The notes beneath the pieces are model-generated. The model worked only from the letters and a program-made list of their open reading frames with translations, did not search any database and was not told the origin of the DNA. Made by a program: the position numbers and the translations under genes. This document shows, in pieces, positions 24,655 to 34,011 of a stretch of DNA of 50,550 nt. This stretch comes from Cystobacterineae bacterium (GTDB taxonomy: Bacteria > Myxococcota > Myxococcia > Myxococcales > Myxococcaceae), in contig WRKR01000020.1 in NCBI GenBank assembly GCA_009782175.1, positions 1 through 50,550 of the forward strand, written 5' to 3'. Position 1 is the stretch's first letter; the number at the start of each line of letters is the position of its first letter.

Positions 24655-25038
24655 TCAAAGCTCAGACTTGAGTTGTGGAACAACCAGCCGCAGCAAATAA
24701 CGCCCTTTTCCCAGGTTGCCATCTGGAAGCATGCCCAGCACAACAAAATAGTCATGGCTCACCAAACGCATGAGCGTAAAAAGTTTCTCCGTCCCCACAT
24801 GAAGCTCAACCACATTGCCCGTTCGCAAAATTTCAGCAGCATTCTTCATCTGCGAGAGAACGTTCGAATATTCTATCCAGGCACTGAGCAAATCCACAGA
24901 AAAGTCCAGCTCCTCCTGCCGCGGATATGTGGAAACAGCAATGCCGTCAAACCCCATCAAACTACAAGCCACAGCCCCTTCGACACCTGAAACCACAGCT
25001 TTCAAATGCGCTTCAAACGCCATGTTATCAAACGGCAT
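24655..25038 (-). CDS. Roadblock/LC7-domain protein
   Basis: The 127-aa protein is a single-domain match to the Roadblock/LC7 fold. An N-terminal helix (AFEAHLKAVVSGVEGAVACSLMGFDGIAVSTY) is followed by a long helix (SVDLLSAWIEYSNVLSQMKNAAEIL) and strands VVELHVGTEKLFTLMRLVSHDYFVVLGM. In Myxococcus the LC7 protein MglB is the GTPase-activating partner of MglA, which sets cell polarity and pilus placement. No GTPase gene is adjacent. Its place between the pilus lipoprotein and efp suggests a pilus-related role, but this is inference. Confidence 0.82.
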   Translation of the reverse strand: MPFDNMAFEAHLKAVVSGVEGAVACSLMGFDGIAVSTYPRQEELDFSVDLLSAWIEYSNVLSQMKNAAEILRTGNVVELHVGTEKLFTLMRLVSHDYFVVLGMLPDGNLGKGRYLLRLVVPQLKSEL

Positions 25039-25057
25039 GTCAACCCCGACGTGGATG

Positions 25058-25774
25058 TTAGTTCACACACTCTCCATCGGTTGCACCTAAAACGCAACAA
25101 ATTGGAACAAAGGCGTCTTGCCCACCATGCAAAGCACAAGGCCCAACAGGTGCCAAACGCTCACCTTCAGCACATAGGGGGAGCTCATCCCCCAAATATA
25201 CAAATATTGGAAATTCCATGGAGGGGGTTTCCAGTTTTTTTCCTGAACTCATTATTTTCCCCCGAATTTTAAAGCGTACAACCATGTCTGTCCCCACGGA
25301 GGCCCCCGCGCCTGCCTGCAACAATACACGCTTTATTTCACCAGCACCCAAGGGGCCAACCATAGAGAGCGGGACACGCAGCAACGTTTCGGCATTTGGC
25401 TCCAAAACTCCCGAAAAAGGCTCACTTTCTTCCAAAATAAGCCTTGAAGTCCCCTCGGCTCCATAAATAAAATATTGGCGCGTCCATTCTGTTAAAATAA
25501 CCCGGTTCTCTTTTCCACTGGCCAAAAGCTGTCCCCCGGCGCCTTCTATGTCTACACCTTCAAGAATGTTCTCCAATTCAACAGCAAGCAAATATTGAGA
25601 GCTGGCGTTGATGTTTAAAGCGCCTCGAGCAATGGAATGCTCCCTATCCACCCTACAATCTGCATCTAAAGGCCGAATGGCACTCACCATGATGGATACG
25701 CCCGGTGCCCGACAAGCCCCCATAAGCAGCCCCAAACCAAACAAAAACAATGTATATATTTTCCATGAACGCAT
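25058..25774 (-). CDS. Cys-rich lipoprotein of the pil cluster
   Basis: The 238-aa product has a lipobox LMGAC at residues 17-21 and is therefore probably lipidated. The mature part starts with a conserved-looking SIMVSAIRPLDADCRVDRE, and the body looks beta-rich. The last 41 residues contain five Cys (PLC, GPC, ICC, GEC), which with DADC gives six, enough for three disulfides. It has no TPR repeats, so it is not the Tgl-type pilotin. It begins 12 bp after the pilQ stop with GAAGG as Shine-Dalgarno. An accessory or pilotin-like function for the PilQ secretin is a reasonable hypothesis. Confidence 0.8.
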   Translation of the reverse strand: MRSWKIYTLFLFGLGLLMGACRAPGVSIMVSAIRPLDADCRVDREHSIARGALNINASSQYLLAVELENILEGVDIEGAGGQLLASGKENRVILTEWTRQYFIYGAEGTSRLILEESEPFSGVLEPNAETLLRVPLSMVGPLGAGEIKRVLLQAGAGASVGTDMVVRFKIRGKIMSSGKKLETPSMEFPIFVYLGDELPLCAEGERLAPVGPCALHGGQDAFVPICCVLGATDGECVN

Positions 25775-25786
25775 GACTTCAACCTT

Positions 25787-28093
25787 CTATAGACTTTGCA
25801 TAACCGGCTTTTTGTTTAAAATGCGCGGTGTTATAAAAATGAGAAGCTCCTGGCGATTTTCTGTCTCTCTATAATTTTTGAAAAGGTGGCCCAAAATGGG
25901 AATTCGGCTCAGCCCAGGAACCGATGCGCTGTTGGATGAGCCACTGCGTACATAAATGCCGCCAATAACTGTTGTTTCTGCATCCTTAACCAAGACTTGC
26001 GTCGTGGCTTCTTTGCGTTGGATGGCGGGTTGGCCGTTGGCTCCGGTGTTGGATGGATCTGGCTGGTTGTTTTCTGCGCGAATGTTCATCAACACGCTCC
26101 CATCCGCCGTAATGTGCGGCGTCACTTCAAGTGAGAGGCGAGCTTCAACGAAGGCCGTGTTCACCCCGGAAGCCGAAACTTGTGAAAAAGGCAAGGAAAT
26201 ACCCTGGCTAATGCGGGCTGTTGAGTTGTTCATCGTCGTGACTTTGGGAGCCGAAATGGTTTTGACATGCCCTTGGGTTTCCAAGGCGGAAAGGCGAAGG
26301 TTGAGCTGGAATGCGCCCCCGGCGGAGCCAAAAACAAAGCCTAAACCACCACCGGAACCTGCCCCCACGGCCACAGGAAGGTTGACAGCATATTGAGGTG
26401 CTGATGAAGTTCCCGCATTGGGTGTGTCTCCCGCCGCGCCACCAATAGAAATGGTGTTAGGGAAAGCAATGCCCGTTGCATTGCCTGTTGCCGGAGACAT
26501 GGAGGCATTTCCACCCCATTGAATGCCAAACTCTTTAGTATAATTGGTATTGGCTTCAACAATTCGGCTCTCAATTAAAACCTGAGGTGTCTGCGTATCC
26601 AAACTGCTCACCAGCGAACGCGTTCGTTCCATGTTGGAGGCAACTTCTCGAACAATTAATGTATTGGTGCGCGTATCCACAGAAACAGTGCCACGTTCTG
26701 TCAGCAACTCTTTGACGCGATCTTTCATCTGATCAGCATTGGCATAACTCACAGGAATTAATTGAATAACCAAAGGCTCTTGGCGAACCATTGTTCGAGC
26801 TCTCTCTTCACGCAAGCGTGCTTCTTCTTCCAGAACTCTTAAGGGAGCAACGCGAATAATGTTATTGCCCAGGGTTTCTTTCCCTAAACTTTTGGACCTT
26901 AAAACCAACTCCAGAGCCTGATCCCAAGGAACATTTTTGAGGCGAATGGTCACCTTCCCCTGCACATCGTCCGCGACAACAATGTTCTTCTGAGCAACTT
27001 CGGCTATCATCCGAAGCAAATTGTGAATGCCAATGTCTTTAAATTCAAAAGAAACACGTTTTCCAACAAAGACATTTTTTGAAAAAGGCTCTGGCTCCTG
27101 AGAAATGACTTCTTTCGAGAGTTTGCTGTTGTTGGATGCCACCATCACATCCACTTTGCTCTCTTGAATAACCGCCTGGGGTGCAATAAATTTCCATAAC
27201 AAGCCATTTTTTGTCTTTTGAATCACTTCTTTCAATTCCATTTCACCTGTCACCACAATTTGAACATGTTCATTCTCCGCTCCAGCCTTAAAGGTGTTGA
27301 TCATATGAATAGGCGTGTCATAACCGCTCACATCCAAATTGCGCTCAAGTTTAGCCGGCAAATGTGCATGGCTAACTGTGAGTATTGCACTTTGTGAGTC
27401 GGGTCTATTGACTTTCCATTTGGGCATATGAGACGAAATAATTTCTATGTTTCCCCCGGTGGGTGTTTCTTTAAAACGAATATCTCTCAAAAGAGTGGGC
27501 TGCTGGGCACGCTGAGTTTTCTTTGACAATTCAGAAGGCTTGGTTTTTTTAGACGCTATGTTTGGATGGTTGTCAACCAATGTTAAAACCAATCCAGACT
27601 TCAGTCTGGCCGTTGTCCATGAAAGGGGGGGCTCATTCAAGTCCCAAACGAGACGAATTTTGTCTTCATGTTTTCCCTGACGAAGCGGGGAGGCCAAACG
27701 GACATCCGAGTGGACGTCAAAAATATCGATGGCAAGACGTGGAGGGTTTCTTAACTCATAAACATCAAATTTGTTGAATTCTCCGTCCGCCAAAACAGTG
27801 AGTTTGTTGTTATGAATGCGGACGGATTGAAGTTTTTTAGCTTTCTTTTTAACAGGTTGCTCATCTGTTTTTTTAGAAACAATGTCCAATGGTTGTTGAG
27901 GCGTTGCAGCCTGAAGAAGCCATGGAATGTTTATGTTTCTTTTCAATGCAAGGGGGTCCGCTTTCCCCAAAGCAGTTTGAGGGACCCACAAAAATATTTG
28001 AATGGCTATTATTCCTATAGCCGTCAAAATATTTTTGGACTTTAGAAAACCAGAAATACGAATAAACCCTAAAAAACACACAACAAGCCTCAC
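25787..28093 (-). CDS. pilQ: Type IV pilus secretin PilQ
   Basis: The 768-aa protein has a signal peptide (about residues 1-43) and an AMIN domain (VRIHNNKLTVLADGEFNKFDVYELRNPPRLAIDI), which binds peptidoglycan, followed by a second AMIN-like region. The N0 domain follows (VSFEFKDIGIHNLLRMIAEVAQKNIVV), then the N1/KH-like domain. The secretin core ends in VPGLSRIPILGHLFKN and QELLIFITPRIL. It forms the outer-membrane channel for the pilus. It is shorter than M. xanthus PilQ (about 900 aa). The start is GTG 28093 in a GTGA overlap with the pilP stop. Confidence 0.96.
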   Translation of the reverse strand: MRLVVCFLGFIRISGFLKSKNILTAIGIIAIQIFLWVPQTALGKADPLALKRNINIPWLLQAATPQQPLDIVSKKTDEQPVKKKAKKLQSVRIHNNKLTVLADGEFNKFDVYELRNPPRLAIDIFDVHSDVRLASPLRQGKHEDKIRLVWDLNEPPLSWTTARLKSGLVLTLVDNHPNIASKKTKPSELSKKTQRAQQPTLLRDIRFKETPTGGNIEIISSHMPKWKVNRPDSQSAILTVSHAHLPAKLERNLDVSGYDTPIHMINTFKAGAENEHVQIVVTGEMELKEVIQKTKNGLLWKFIAPQAVIQESKVDVMVASNNSKLSKEVISQEPEPFSKNVFVGKRVSFEFKDIGIHNLLRMIAEVAQKNIVVADDVQGKVTIRLKNVPWDQALELVLRSKSLGKETLGNNIIRVAPLRVLEEEARLREERARTMVRQEPLVIQLIPVSYANADQMKDRVKELLTERGTVSVDTRTNTLIVREVASNMERTRSLVSSLDTQTPQVLIESRIVEANTNYTKEFGIQWGGNASMSPATGNATGIAFPNTISIGGAAGDTPNAGTSSAPQYAVNLPVAVGAGSGGGLGFVFGSAGGAFQLNLRLSALETQGHVKTISAPKVTTMNNSTARISQGISLPFSQVSASGVNTAFVEARLSLEVTPHITADGSVLMNIRAENNQPDPSNTGANGQPAIQRKEATTQVLVKDAETTVIGGIYVRSGSSNSASVPGLSRIPILGHLFKNYRETENRQELLIFITPRILNKKPVMQSL

Positions 28094-28653
28094 TGAACTT
28101 GTCTGTTGCTCATCAAATCAACAGACGCTGAATTCATATCTTCAGATTTAACACACAATGTTGTATCTCTCACACCACTTTTAAGCTCTTCACTGGGTTC
28201 AGAAACCACCAGACAATTTTGATAGATATGGCTAATCCGCCCACCATGTTTGCCAATTCGATTGTTCTTCTTAACAATATAACCCGTGCCTTGCGTGTCT
28301 TCCAGCATTGCGACAGGGTTTGCATCGCCGCTGATAATAGCTACCAATGAAAGCTGGCCTATTTCAAGACCACACAATAGCTCTTCACATAAATTGTCTT
28401 CATTCTCGGCATCCGACAATGCGGGGCGAGTTTGAATGAAGGCAAAAGGGTCTCTGGGTATATTGATTAAGGAATGGTTGTTATCCTCAAGTTCGACAAT
28501 TGTTTTAGCTAATTCATCAATTTTGTTGTCGGGCGCTCTATCCACATGGACTTTTTTCTCCGGAGAATTTTGCACAGGTTGAGGTGTTATATTCACTTTA
28601 TCCTCACCGCAGCTCCATAGAACAAATGCCAGCATAATAAAAAAAGGTCTCAT
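28090..28653 (-). CDS. pilP: Type IV pilus lipoprotein PilP
   Basis: The 187-aa protein has a short signal and lipobox (VLWSC), a disordered linker, a motif RDPFAF typical of PilP just before the folded domain, and a C-terminal beta domain (LSLVAIISGDANPVAMLEDTQGTGYIVKKNNRIGKHGGRISHI). PilP links the inner-membrane PilM/N/O platform to PilQ in the periplasm. It overlaps pilO by 4 bp (ATGA) and pilQ by 4 bp, so all are translationally coupled. Confidence 0.95.
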   Translation of the reverse strand: MRPFFIMLAFVLWSCGEDKVNITPQPVQNSPEKKVHVDRAPDNKIDELAKTIVELEDNNHSLINIPRDPFAFIQTRPALSDAENEDNLCEELLCGLEIGQLSLVAIISGDANPVAMLEDTQGTGYIVKKNNRIGKHGGRISHIYQNCLVVSEPSEELKSGVRDTTLCVKSEDMNSASVDLMSNRQVQ

Positions 28654-29273
28654 GGCTTTGCTCCTCCCGTATTTTGCGCATTTGTGGGTTGAGCACCCAA
28701 AAACCGAAAAGTATTTGCTAAAAAGTCCGCTTTTAAAACAGGAGAAGAAGCTGCTGCATCTGGCTTTGTCAATGAAGCCTTGCTCAGTCGAATATTGCTG
28801 ACATTAACAATTCTGCGCATATGAGATATTTTTTGAAAAAACAAAGATATCTCTTGAAAATTTCCTCTCACGGTCATTTTAACAGGAATTTTTGAAAAAA
28901 ACCCAGCAGGCACTTCACGCAAGGGTTCAATTTGAGCAATGTCTAAACCGGATTTTCTAGCCACCTCGCTGAGTTGCCATAACAATTCATCTATATCTTT
29001 CTCATCAGGAAGCTCTTCAAGCGCTAATTTGAAACCTGATTCAAGTTGAAGCATCTCTTCTTGAAGTTTGCGAAGGTTTTCTGGGACTTTTTGCTTTTCA
29101 GCCAAAGTTTTCTCAAGCTGTATCTTGTGGGAATTTTGTTTTTTTATTTTCGTTTCAATGGGGATGATCATAAAATAATAGTTCATACCTGTCAGCAGCA
29201 AAGCCACACCCATTGTTCCAAGCACTTTTGCAACCCAGCTGGCATTATTAAGTTTTTCAAGGTATTTTTCCAT
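28650..29273 (-). CDS. pilO: Type IV pilus alignment protein PilO
   Basis: The 207-aa protein has one N-terminal membrane helix (VLGTMGVALLLTGMNYYFMI), a periplasmic coiled coil (NSHKIQLEKTLAEKQKVPENLRKLQEEMLQLE) and a ferredoxin-like domain (FSKIPVKMTVRGNFQEISLFFQKISHMRRIVNVSNIRL). It dimerises with PilN in the alignment complex. It lies 8 bp after pilN and overlaps pilP. Confidence 0.95.
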   Translation of the reverse strand: MEKYLEKLNNASWVAKVLGTMGVALLLTGMNYYFMIIPIETKIKKQNSHKIQLEKTLAEKQKVPENLRKLQEEMLQLESGFKLALEELPDEKDIDELLWQLSEVARKSGLDIAQIEPLREVPAGFFSKIPVKMTVRGNFQEISLFFQKISHMRRIVNVSNIRLSKASLTKPDAAASSPVLKADFLANTFRFLGAQPTNAQNTGGAKP

Positions 29274-29281
29274 ATGCCACC

Positions 29282-29965
29282 CTAGCCAAGATAATTGACA
29301 CTCAGCTGAATCTCAAAATTCACCCGCATCCCAGAAGGAGTTCCTGGCAAATTATCCGCCTTTTGCTCAGCACGTTTTAATTCTATATTTTGAAAAAAAT
29401 ATTTGACACTGTTTGCCAAAACATTTTCTGTCTTTCCCGGAATTGACAAAAATTCGACTCGAACTTGAAAACCATTTCTAGGTTTATCAACAATGCGGGC
29501 AATGCCTTGCGGTGTGCTCACAATTGCCTGAAGTTGCCGCATAAATTCTGCAACATCATCATGTGAGCTTGCCCTCCCTTTTAAAAAGCTCGGCCTAACA
29601 TTTTCATCCACCTCATCTAAAACAACCCCTGAAGGCACAGCCAATGCCAATGTGTTTAAAACAAGTGCAGCACCTTTTCTGTTTCCCTTCAACTCCTCGA
29701 GGACTTTTAGCCTCTCTATAATTTCATCCCGCCTCTTTTCGACAATCCCAATTTCAACAACCGTTTTCTCTAACTCTTGTATTTTAGACTGCATGGAGGC
29801 AATCCGTCTTGCTTCACGTTCTTGAGTCGACAATATATTTCTGTGCCAAATAAAATTTAAAACAATTGCAGCAACAAGAACCAACCCCAATAACACCAGT
29901 GTCTGGATGCCATATTCTCTGCGTTTCACCTGTCTGACAGGCAATAAATTTATATATATATACAT
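29282..29965 (-). CDS. pilN: Type IV pilus assembly protein PilN
   Basis: The 227-aa protein starts MYIYINLLPVRQVKRR, the conserved cytoplasmic INLLP motif that binds PilM. A membrane helix and coiled coil follow, then a periplasmic ferredoxin-like domain (AEFMRQLQAIVSTPQGIARIV). ATG 29965 is chosen because TAGGAG stands 4-5 bases upstream and the motif begins there; the frame extends to 30019 inside pilM. The start region is an unusual run of TA repeats (TATATATATATA). Confidence 0.95.
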   Translation of the reverse strand: MYIYINLLPVRQVKRREYGIQTLVLLGLVLVAAIVLNFIWHRNILSTQEREARRIASMQSKIQELEKTVVEIGIVEKRRDEIIERLKVLEELKGNRKGAALVLNTLALAVPSGVVLDEVDENVRPSFLKGRASSHDDVAEFMRQLQAIVSTPQGIARIVDKPRNGFQVRVEFLSIPGKTENVLANSVKYFFQNIELKRAEQKADNLPGTPSGMRVNFEIQLSVNYLG

Positions 29966-29972
29966 AACACTC

Positions 29973-31043
29973 CTAATATAATTTATCGCCTGCTCTGCGC
30001 AAAGCAAGACCCACGGCAACTGCGCCTAGCGTTCCCATTTCTTCCATAAAATGAGAGCTAAAACGCTTTGAGTCCACATGAATTTCCTTGAAAGGGTGAA
30101 GGGCTTCTGTCTGTGTCCGCGTCCTGTTTTGAATGGCCTGAATTAACCTGGGCGTCTTGGCTGCTCCTCCGGAGACATAGACTTTAGCGAGATGGGAATC
30201 GCCATTGGTTCCTGAATAAAAATCTAAAGAACGCTGAATTTCACCCGCAACTTGTTCGGCTATTTTTTCTAAAGAGCTTTGAATTTGTTTTTGTGTTTCT
30301 GGAGCTAACTGAGCTTCATGGCTTGCAGATTTGAGTATTTCAGCTTCATCAAATGAAACATTGAATTGTTTTTGTATTTCTTCGCTAAACTGTTGACCAC
30401 CAATGTGAACATCCCGAGTAAACTGAGACACCCCTTTTTGAATAATATTAATGTTAATCACTTCTGCACCAATATTGATCAACGCAACAGTCTCTTTTTC
30501 ATTGATGCCATAATTGGCATGAAAACAATTTTGAATCGCGAAAACATCTACATCAACAACAACGGGCTTTAGCCCGGACTCACCCACAACCGACATATAA
30601 TCATTAACAATTTCTTTCTTGGCCGCCACAAGAACAACATCCATCTGAGCACTGTCCTCATCCTTGCCCTCCGGAAGTATGAATGTGTCGACAAAAACAT
30701 CTTTCGCATCAAAGGGAATGTATTGTTGCATTTCTGCGGCAATGGTCTCATCCAGCTCAAAATGAGACATCATCGGCATGGTTAATTTTTTTATAATAAC
30801 AGAATTGCCATTGATTCCAATGGCAACTTCTTTTCTGGGGACACGCAGTTCTTTCACAAGCTCTTGAATAGACTTGATGACAACAGATGAATTCATCAAC
30901 GCACCATCGACGATGCTTTCCGGAGGAATGTGTTTTATTCCAAAATATTCCAACACATAACGGTTGCGTTGTTTTTTGAGACCCACAAGCTTTATGCTTG
31001 TTGAGCCAATGTCCAGTCCTATGGCTAGTTTTTCACTTGCCAA
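29973..31043 (-). CDS. pilM: Type IV pilus assembly ATPase-like protein PilM
   Basis: This is an actin-like cytoplasmic protein of about 356 aa with LAIGLDIGSTSIKLVGL (phosphate-1), ALINIGAEVININIIQ (phosphate-2) and VYVSGGAAKTPRLI (adenosine motif). It binds the PilN tail and helps couple the motor to the alignment complex. TTG 31043 is preferred: GGAGG (31050-31054) is exactly six bases upstream and the protein then starts like known PilM. ATG codons at 31061 and 31082 lack a Shine-Dalgarno. A gap of about 210 bp separates it from pilD, so it may have its own promoter. Confidence 0.94.
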   Translation of the reverse strand: MASEKLAIGLDIGSTSIKLVGLKKQRNRYVLEYFGIKHIPPESIVDGALMNSSVVIKSIQELVKELRVPRKEVAIGINGNSVIIKKLTMPMMSHFELDETIAAEMQQYIPFDAKDVFVDTFILPEGKDEDSAQMDVVLVAAKKEIVNDYMSVVGESGLKPVVVDVDVFAIQNCFHANYGINEKETVALINIGAEVININIIQKGVSQFTRDVHIGGQQFSEEIQKQFNVSFDEAEILKSASHEAQLAPETQKQIQSSLEKIAEQVAGEIQRSLDFYSGTNGDSHLAKVYVSGGAAKTPRLIQAIQNRTRTQTEALHPFKEIHVDSKRFSSHFMEEMGTLGAVAVGLALRRAGDKLY

Positions 31044-31252
31044 GCGAAGCCTCCATTCCATTCTCTTACATTGTAAAAGCAAACACCAAACCCACGACAG
31101 GACACATGCTCACAACCTCGAGACATGCCCACAAGTCTGCTGTTGTGTGCCTTTGAAAACAATTGCGTATATATTAAAAAATCCAGCTCTCGATTAACAA
31201 CCATCGTAATTGATCATCTGCAGAGCGAGCGCTGCAATGTCAACCAAGAGTG

Positions 31253-32278
31253 CTATTTTATTAAAAGCCACACCAAGCTTGAATTTTCTAACCAACGGGT
31301 TAGGCTTGGCGCCAGCAACATGTATTCGAGCCCGGCAAGCGCTAACCATGGGCCAAATGGCATATTTGTTGCTCCAGGCTGCCACTCTTCTTCGGGAAAA
31401 TCCGCTTCCTCATATACCTCGTCGTCAGGTATGGGCTGAACAAACAGCGTATAAGGAATGAATGCCAAGCGCTGCCAAAACCGCAGCCCTGGGCGACAAG
31501 AAGCCGGCAGAAAAGTGGGCTGCGGCGCCTCTTCTGTTTCAACAGAAGGCTCTGCGGGCTCCGTGCTGGGCGCTGGGCTCGGTTCCACACGGGGGCCCGC
31601 GCGACCTGTCAGCAACAGCTTGAGGCCGCCAAACAATGCCCCCTGGAGGGATGCAAACAACAAAACACTTAAGAGCGCCTTCCAGCCCAAAAATGCCCCC
31701 AAAAGCGCAAGCAAATATTTATCCCCTCCTCCCAGTGCCTCTTTGCGGAAAATAAGCCAGCCCAAATATTCCAACAGCCGAGAAGCCAAAAAACCCACCA
31801 AAGCCCCCACCAGCGCCATCTCAAATGCAGGCCAACCTTGAAATAAACCACACAATAAACCTGCAGCAATGCCAGGCAAGGTGAGCTCAAAGGGCAAAAT
31901 CCAATGCTTGGCATCAATGAACGTGAGCGGCACAATAAAAACAATCAGAATAAGCGCCTGAAATAACTCAAATGTCCAAGCAAAACGCCAAAGGCATAAC
32001 AAAAACAAAGCCGAAGTTAAAAACTCAACAAGGGGATATTGAATGGATATATTTTGCCGGCAATGTCGGCACCGTCCTTTAAGAAAAAGCCAGGAAAAAA
32101 CAGGTATATTGTCGAACCAGCGGATGGGGGCCTGGCACGCCATGCACGCAGAGCGCGGCTTCCAAAGGCTGCGCCCTTCGGGCAGCCGGGCAATCACCAC
32201 GTTCAAAAAGCTGCCGATGCATAACCCCAAAACAGCGAGCCAACTATAACCCATGACGCCATCAAGCAATTGGACCAT
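31253..32278 (-). CDS. pilD: Type IV prepilin peptidase with acidic insertion
   Basis: The 341-aa membrane protein has the zinc tetracysteine (C45, C48, C70, C73), aspartyl-protease residues D122 (FIDAKHWILP) and D186 (GGGDKYLL), and about eight membrane helices. It cleaves the leader of PilA and methylates the new N-terminus. Residues about 226-303, before the last helix (MPFGPWLALAGLEYMLL), are an extra Pro/Glu/Asp-rich loop (EPSPAPSTEPAEPSVETEE; later DDEVYEEADFPEEE) not found in minimal enzymes. The start is ATG 32278, 12 bp after pilI; the frame extends upstream into pilI. Confidence 0.94.
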   Translation of the reverse strand: MVQLLDGVMGYSWLAVLGLCIGSFLNVVIARLPEGRSLWKPRSACMACQAPIRWFDNIPVFSWLFLKGRCRHCRQNISIQYPLVEFLTSALFLLCLWRFAWTFELFQALILIVFIVPLTFIDAKHWILPFELTLPGIAAGLLCGLFQGWPAFEMALVGALVGFLASRLLEYLGWLIFRKEALGGGDKYLLALLGAFLGWKALLSVLLFASLQGALFGGLKLLLTGRAGPRVEPSPAPSTEPAEPSVETEEAPQPTFLPASCRPGLRFWQRLAFIPYTLFVQPIPDDEVYEEADFPEEEWQPGATNMPFGPWLALAGLEYMLLAPSLTRWLENSSLVWLLIK

Positions 32279-32289
32279 GGTTATCCATA

Positions 32290-33075
32290 TTAGTGGAAAT
32301 CGCGCCGTTGGAAAACAAGGCAAGCGGCCAACACAGCAAAAACAGCATAAGTAACGCTATATCCTAATGAAGAAAATACTTCTGCCCAGGGAACATCCAC
32401 CCCATAAGAGGCCTGGGACTTAAAATCTGAACGGTGCAAATTGGGCAGAACATAATACAGGCCCTTGCCTAAAAAATAAGTTGCCCCTCCAGAAGCCCGT
32501 TCTGCCATAAAAAACAACTCATCCGTCTGGTTGCTCACCATATAAGTCAAAATCAACAGCGTTCCTGCAACAACCTGGCTGCATAAACAACTCAGCAAAA
32601 TGCCAATGGCTGAAAATATAATTAATTGTGAGCTAATGCCTATGAGCGCTGCAACTTGAGATTGTGTGAAAACCACTTTCAACAATTGCATTTGAAACAA
32701 AAAAACACAAACCATCAAAAGCTGCAAAACAAACAACGTAAAAATATTTCCAAAATATCTGCCAATGAGAAAATTCGCTCTTGAAATGGGTGCTGAAAGA
32801 ACAAGACAAGCCGAGCGCTCTCTGAGTTCTCTGGAAAAGCTTCCCGCCGTTAAATAGATTGACATTAAAATCAGCACGAAACTCATGGAGGCAATCGCAA
32901 CATCCACCAATACCCTATCTAAGGTGAAAACTGTCACTCGCATAACCAGGGTTGTTGAAAGAAGCAACACCACTGCAAATGCAACAAGAACAATCATAAT
33001 GCGGTTTCTTCTGGCTTCAGAAAAACCATTCCATGCAATAGCCAAAATTTTCATTAATGTTTCATTGGTTTTCAT
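32290..33075 (-). CDS. pilI: ABC transporter permease PilI
   Basis: The 261-aa protein has about six membrane helices and the ABC-2 permease pattern, including a conserved cytoplasmic SFSRELRERSACLVLSAPISRANFLIGRYFGN. In M. xanthus, pilG, pilH and pilI lie inside the pil cluster and are needed for pilus formation; the substrate is not settled. It overlaps the pilH end by 14 bp; ATG 33054 is an alternative start. Confidence 0.88.
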   Translation of the reverse strand: MKTNETLMKILAIAWNGFSEARRNRIMIVLVAFAVVLLLSTTLVMRVTVFTLDRVLVDVAIASMSFVLILMSIYLTAGSFSRELRERSACLVLSAPISRANFLIGRYFGNIFTLFVLQLLMVCVFLFQMQLLKVVFTQSQVAALIGISSQLIIFSAIGILLSCLCSQVVAGTLLILTYMVSNQTDELFFMAERASGGATYFLGKGLYYVLPNLHRSDFKSQASYGVDVPWAEVFSSLGYSVTYAVFAVLAACLVFQRRDFH

Positions 33076-34006
33076 AAATAGGCTTGTCCCCCAAAACTGC
33101 TTTAAAAAACACTTCTTCCAGGTTTTGAGCAGATGATTCTAATTTTTTAATGTCTGCCTTTTTTGACAACAAAAAAGTCAAAAATTCAGAAGCTTTATCT
33201 TCCTCAACAGAAACTTCTATGGTGTTGTTTTTTTCTGCAAGCAACTCAAAGGAAACGGGAGAAGGCAAAAGCTGCTCTGGTTTAACTCCAGAAAAACAAA
33301 CTTTCTGTTTGGGGGAAGAGCTTGACAATAAAGCATTCAAATTTCCCGAACAAACCACAGAGCCATTGGCTAAAACCACCAGCTCATCACATAACATTTC
33401 TGCATCTGATATGATATGAGTACAAAATAAAATGGTGGTGTTCTTTTTTTTCTCTCTTTGAATAATCTCTCGAATTTTAACGCGCCCAACAGGGTCCAAC
33501 CCAGAAGTAGGCTCATCCAGAATGAGCAGCTTGGGTTGTGACAGCAAAGCCTGTGCCAACACAATGCGCTGCATCATTCCTTTGGAATATTGTCTGATCA
33601 GCATTCTTGAGGACTCAGACATTCCGACCCATTCTAAAACATCGGCCATTTTTCTTTTTCTTTCTTTGGAAGGCAATGCATGCAACCTTGAAGAAAGCGA
33701 CAGAAACTCCCATCCCGTCAAATAGCCATATAACATGGGGTGTTCTGGGACATAGCCTATGGACTTGCGAGATGTCCAGTCTCGGACATCCTTCCCAAAA
33801 ACACTTGCATTTCCAGAGGTTGGATAAACTAAACCCAGCAATATTTTGATGGCTGTGGATTTTCCCGCGCCATTGGGGCCTAAGACACCAAACACTTGTC
33901 CTGGGGTTACGTTAATGGAAAACCCCTTTAAGGCCTGAAGGGTCTTTTTTTTCAAAAAACCACTTTTGTATGTTTTTGTTATATCTTTCATTGAAATGGC
34001 AGACAT
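33062..34006 (-). CDS. pilH: ABC transporter ATPase PilH
   Basis: The 314-aa protein has Walker A GPNGAGKST (about residues 43-51), the signature YSKGMMQR, Walker B LLILDEPTSGLDP and switch His THIISDAE. A C-terminal extension follows, typical of ABC-2 type exporters. It pairs with the PilI permease. AAGGA lies eight bases before ATG 34006; the gap to pilG is 5 bp. The gene is AT-rich like the rest of the pilus genes. Confidence 0.92.
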   Translation of the reverse strand: MSAISMKDITKTYKSGFLKKKTLQALKGFSINVTPGQVFGVLGPNGAGKSTAIKILLGLVYPTSGNASVFGKDVRDWTSRKSIGYVPEHPMLYGYLTGWEFLSLSSRLHALPSKERKRKMADVLEWVGMSESSRMLIRQYSKGMMQRIVLAQALLSQPKLLILDEPTSGLDPVGRVKIREIIQREKKKNTTILFCTHIISDAEMLCDELVVLANGSVVCSGNLNALLSSSSPKQKVCFSGVKPEQLLPSPVSFELLAEKNNTIEVSVEEDKASEFLTFLLSKKADIKKLESSAQNLEEVFFKAVLGDKPIYENQ

Positions 34007-34011
34007 GTCAT

